Shown here: positions 6,090 to 7,717 of the stretch, in pieces
Layout of the letters: every line of letters starts with the position of its first letter
Numbering within the stretch: position 1 is the first letter of the stretch
Assembly (NCBI GenBank): GCA_018400515.1
Contig: JAGYMR010000125.1
Span: 1 to 7,717 of the forward strand
Origin: Tangfeifania sp.
GTDB taxonomy: Bacteria > Bacteroidota > Bacteroidia > Bacteroidales > Prolixibacteraceae
Direction of reading: 5' to 3'
Length of the DNA stretch: 7,717 nt
The notes under the pieces: generated by a model
Told to the model about the DNA's origin: nothing
The model's input: only the letters and a program-made list of their open reading frames with translations
Databases searched by the model: none
Position numbers and translations under genes: made by a program

Positions 6090-7717
6090 TTATTTTTCTT
6101 CCCTCCGGGGGATGGTGCCGGGATGCTGGCGGGTATCGCCGGTGGTATTTCGCCAGTGGGCCATTTCATCCCGCATCCGTTCCAATTCTTCAGAAAAAGC
6201 GGGATCTCCGGCCAGGTTATCCACGGCCCACGGATCCGCATCCAGGTCATACAGCTCTTCCGGCGGGGCATCGCTCATGCAGAGCTGCCGTAATAATTCG
6301 TAAGGAAGCGGTTGTTCATTTTTCATGCGGATCGATTCATCATGGAGGTCAATGTAGTAGATACCTTGCGGATCGCCGTATTCCCCATGGCCACTTCCGC
6401 CAAAAATGGCTTCCTGCTCCGCTCCCGTCCAGGTATCCTGGACAATATTCCGGATGTAATAAAACCGGCCGTCGCATACCGCCCGGGAGACAGTATGATC
6501 GGTCCCATCCGGTGCTGAGGGATACCGCAGATTGGTCTCTGTCATTATGGTTTCCCGGTCATCCGGTTGATCCGCTGAACCCCTGAGCACCCGCCAGAGT
6601 GATTTTCCGTGGCACTTGTCCTGCGGTTCAATTCCAAAGGCCTCCAAAATGGTGGGATTAAAGTCCGTTTGTGAAACCGGCATTTTCAGGGTTCGTCCAC
6701 CCGGAATTCCGGGGCCTTTCATATAACAGGGCACCTGGGTTCCGGCGGGATATATGGTGCTTTTCCCCCGTTGAACCGGGATGCCGTGGTCCGGGGAAAA
6801 GATAACGATTGTTTTCGCCTCCTGACCGGAATTTTTCAACTTGTTCAGCAGGAGTCCCACATAATCATCGATGTTATGAACATTCGAATAATACTGTGCC
6901 ACATCGACCCGGCTTTTCGGGGTGTCGGGCAGCCAGGGCAGCATTAAAATCCCGTCCGGATCCACATCCGTGGGGGCGGCATTGGGATCGGCGGGGTTTT
7001 CCAGTTTATTCCGGACCGTTCTCCAGAAGGGAGCATGGGTATCCCCGGGATTGGCCCAGAAGAACCAGGGGCGCCCCCCGGCCTCCTCCGTTACGGCTTC
7101 CAAATCGCGGATGTCCAAAAAGATATCGTAGGGAAAGTTTCTGGCGGGCTGGACATGCAACTTCCCGGAGAGGGCACAATAAATGCCGTTGGCTTTAAGC
7201 ATCTGGATCATATTGGGCAGGTCTTCATGCATGCCCCCGGCATTGAGGAATGTAGGATCGTTTTCCGGAGTAATTTTCGACGGAAGGGGGATCCAGTTGG
7301 CGGGCCCTCCCAGCGCCGGGTGGGCATTATGGTTATTTCGCCAGATCCCGTTGGCATGGGGCAGCAAGCCGCTGTAAATAGCCCCCTTGCTGGGAGAGCA
7401 TATACTTTGCCCGCAGAAGGTCCGGGTAAAATTCACCCCCTCCGAAGCCAGTTGATCCAGGTGGGGGGTATGAATTCCCGCCAGGGAGGCATTGGGTTCA
7501 CGTGCTGCACGCTCACTGGTAAAATAGCCCATATCCTCCGGATAGATAAAAAGAATATTGGGTTCAGCGAATGCCGGATGGGTTCCCCACGCCTGCTCTT
7601 GTGCATTGGTTCTCCCGTCATTGTCAAAATCGCCTCCTCCGTCAATATCCCCGAGGTTTTCCACTTGGTTAGTAGTATCCGAATATATTATCCACCGCTC
7701 AAAATCATCGAACAGGC
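6090..7717 (-). CDS. Formylglycine-type sulfatase, SGSH-like (family S1), N-terminus cut off
   Basis: The frame is open to the right edge; 541 residues are visible, numbered here from that edge. The GTG at 7664 is internal and unlikely to be the start: coding-like sequence (FDDFERW) continues upstream, and a signal peptide is expected beyond the window. Residues 29-40 form an EF-hand-type loop with D29, D31, D33-G34, N37 and E40. The sulfatase domain starts near 52 (PNILFIYPEDMG); E60-D61 are expected metal ligands. C106 lies in CSPSK, the formylglycine site, with Lys where Arg is usual. Further active-site candidates are GKLH (K185, H187), DTH (H227), SPDHG (D309, H310) and K318. GKLHVQP, DHGIP and YPAGTQVP resemble N-sulfoglucosamine sulfohydrolases (SulfAtlas S1_8-like). 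The C-terminus has the usual EELYDLDADP and NLA blocks. It probably removes sulfate from a glycan outside the cytoplasm; the substrate is unknown. A terminator follows. Confidence 0.9.
   Translation of the reverse strand, partial: LFDDFERWIIYSDTTNQVENLGDIDGGGDFDNDGRTNAQEQAWGTHPAFAEPNILFIYPEDMGYFTSERAAREPNASLAGIHTPHLDQLASEGVNFTRTFCGQSICSPSKGAIYSGLLPHANGIWRNNHNAHPALGGPANWIPLPSKITPENDPTFLNAGGMHEDLPNMIQMLKANGIYCALSGKLHVQPARNFPYDIFLDIRDLEAVTEEAGGRPWFFWANPGDTHAPFWRTVRNKLENPADPNAAPTDVDPDGILMLPWLPDTPKSRVDVAQYYSNVHNIDDYVGLLLNKLKNSGQEAKTIVIFSPDHGIPVQRGKSTIYPAGTQVPCYMKGPGIPGGRTLKMPVSQTDFNPTILEAFGIEPQDKCHGKSLWRVLRGSADQPDDRETIMTETNLRYPSAPDGTDHTVSRAVCDGRFYYIRNIVQDTWTGAEQEAIFGGSGHGEYGDPQGIYYIDLHDESIRMKNEQPLPYELLRQLCMSDAPPEELYDLDADPWAVDNLAGDPAFSEELERMRDEMAHWRNTTGDTRQHPGTIPRREEK

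Noticed and set aside
6090..7664. Sulfatase start at the GTG codon at 7664.
   Set aside because: The reading frame continues to the right edge with coding-like sequence, the GTG start would leave no signal peptide, and it would begin in the middle of the segment leading to the calcium loop.

Overview
The window holds three genes, all read from the minus strand, and looks like part of a polysaccharide-degradation locus. The organism is most likely a member of the Bacteroidota, or a similar polysaccharide-degrading lineage. Two genes carry lipoprotein signal peptides ending in Cys. The start of the middle gene has an A-rich leader with no clear Shine-Dalgarno. Moderately GC-rich coding DNA is separated by AT-rich spacers. 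The assignment is not certain, because the EF-hand-like N-terminal segment of the sulfatase is a style also common in Verrucomicrobiota, Kiritimatiellota and Planctomycetota.

In the direction of transcription (right to left), the first gene is a formylglycine-type sulfatase (6090 to the right edge), cut at its N-terminus. Its motifs resemble the N-sulfoglucosamine sulfohydrolase (SGSH) branch of family S1. A calcium-binding-type loop precedes the catalytic domain, and the activation motif reads CSPSK rather than the usual CxPxR. A spacer of about 410 bases follows (5681-6089). It holds several hairpins, including a convincing intrinsic terminator at 5937-5975, a 13-base direct repeat at a 21-base interval, and two further dyads.

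Next is a complete 952-residue lipoprotein (2822-5680) that I cannot place in a family. After a 51-base AT-rich gap comes a GH106-type alpha-L-rhamnosidase lipoprotein (2770 to the left edge, C-terminus cut off). The short gap suggests that the last two genes are co-transcribed. The terminator suggests that the sulfatase is a separate upstream unit, although the same regulation could still cover all three.

Together, a sulfatase, a rhamnosidase and an unknown exported lipoprotein suggest attack on a sulfated, rhamnose-containing glycan (ulvan-like or sulfated rhamnan). The substrate is inference. No SusC/SusD pair, regulator, tRNA, CRISPR array or insertion sequence is visible, and no plus-strand gene is convincing.
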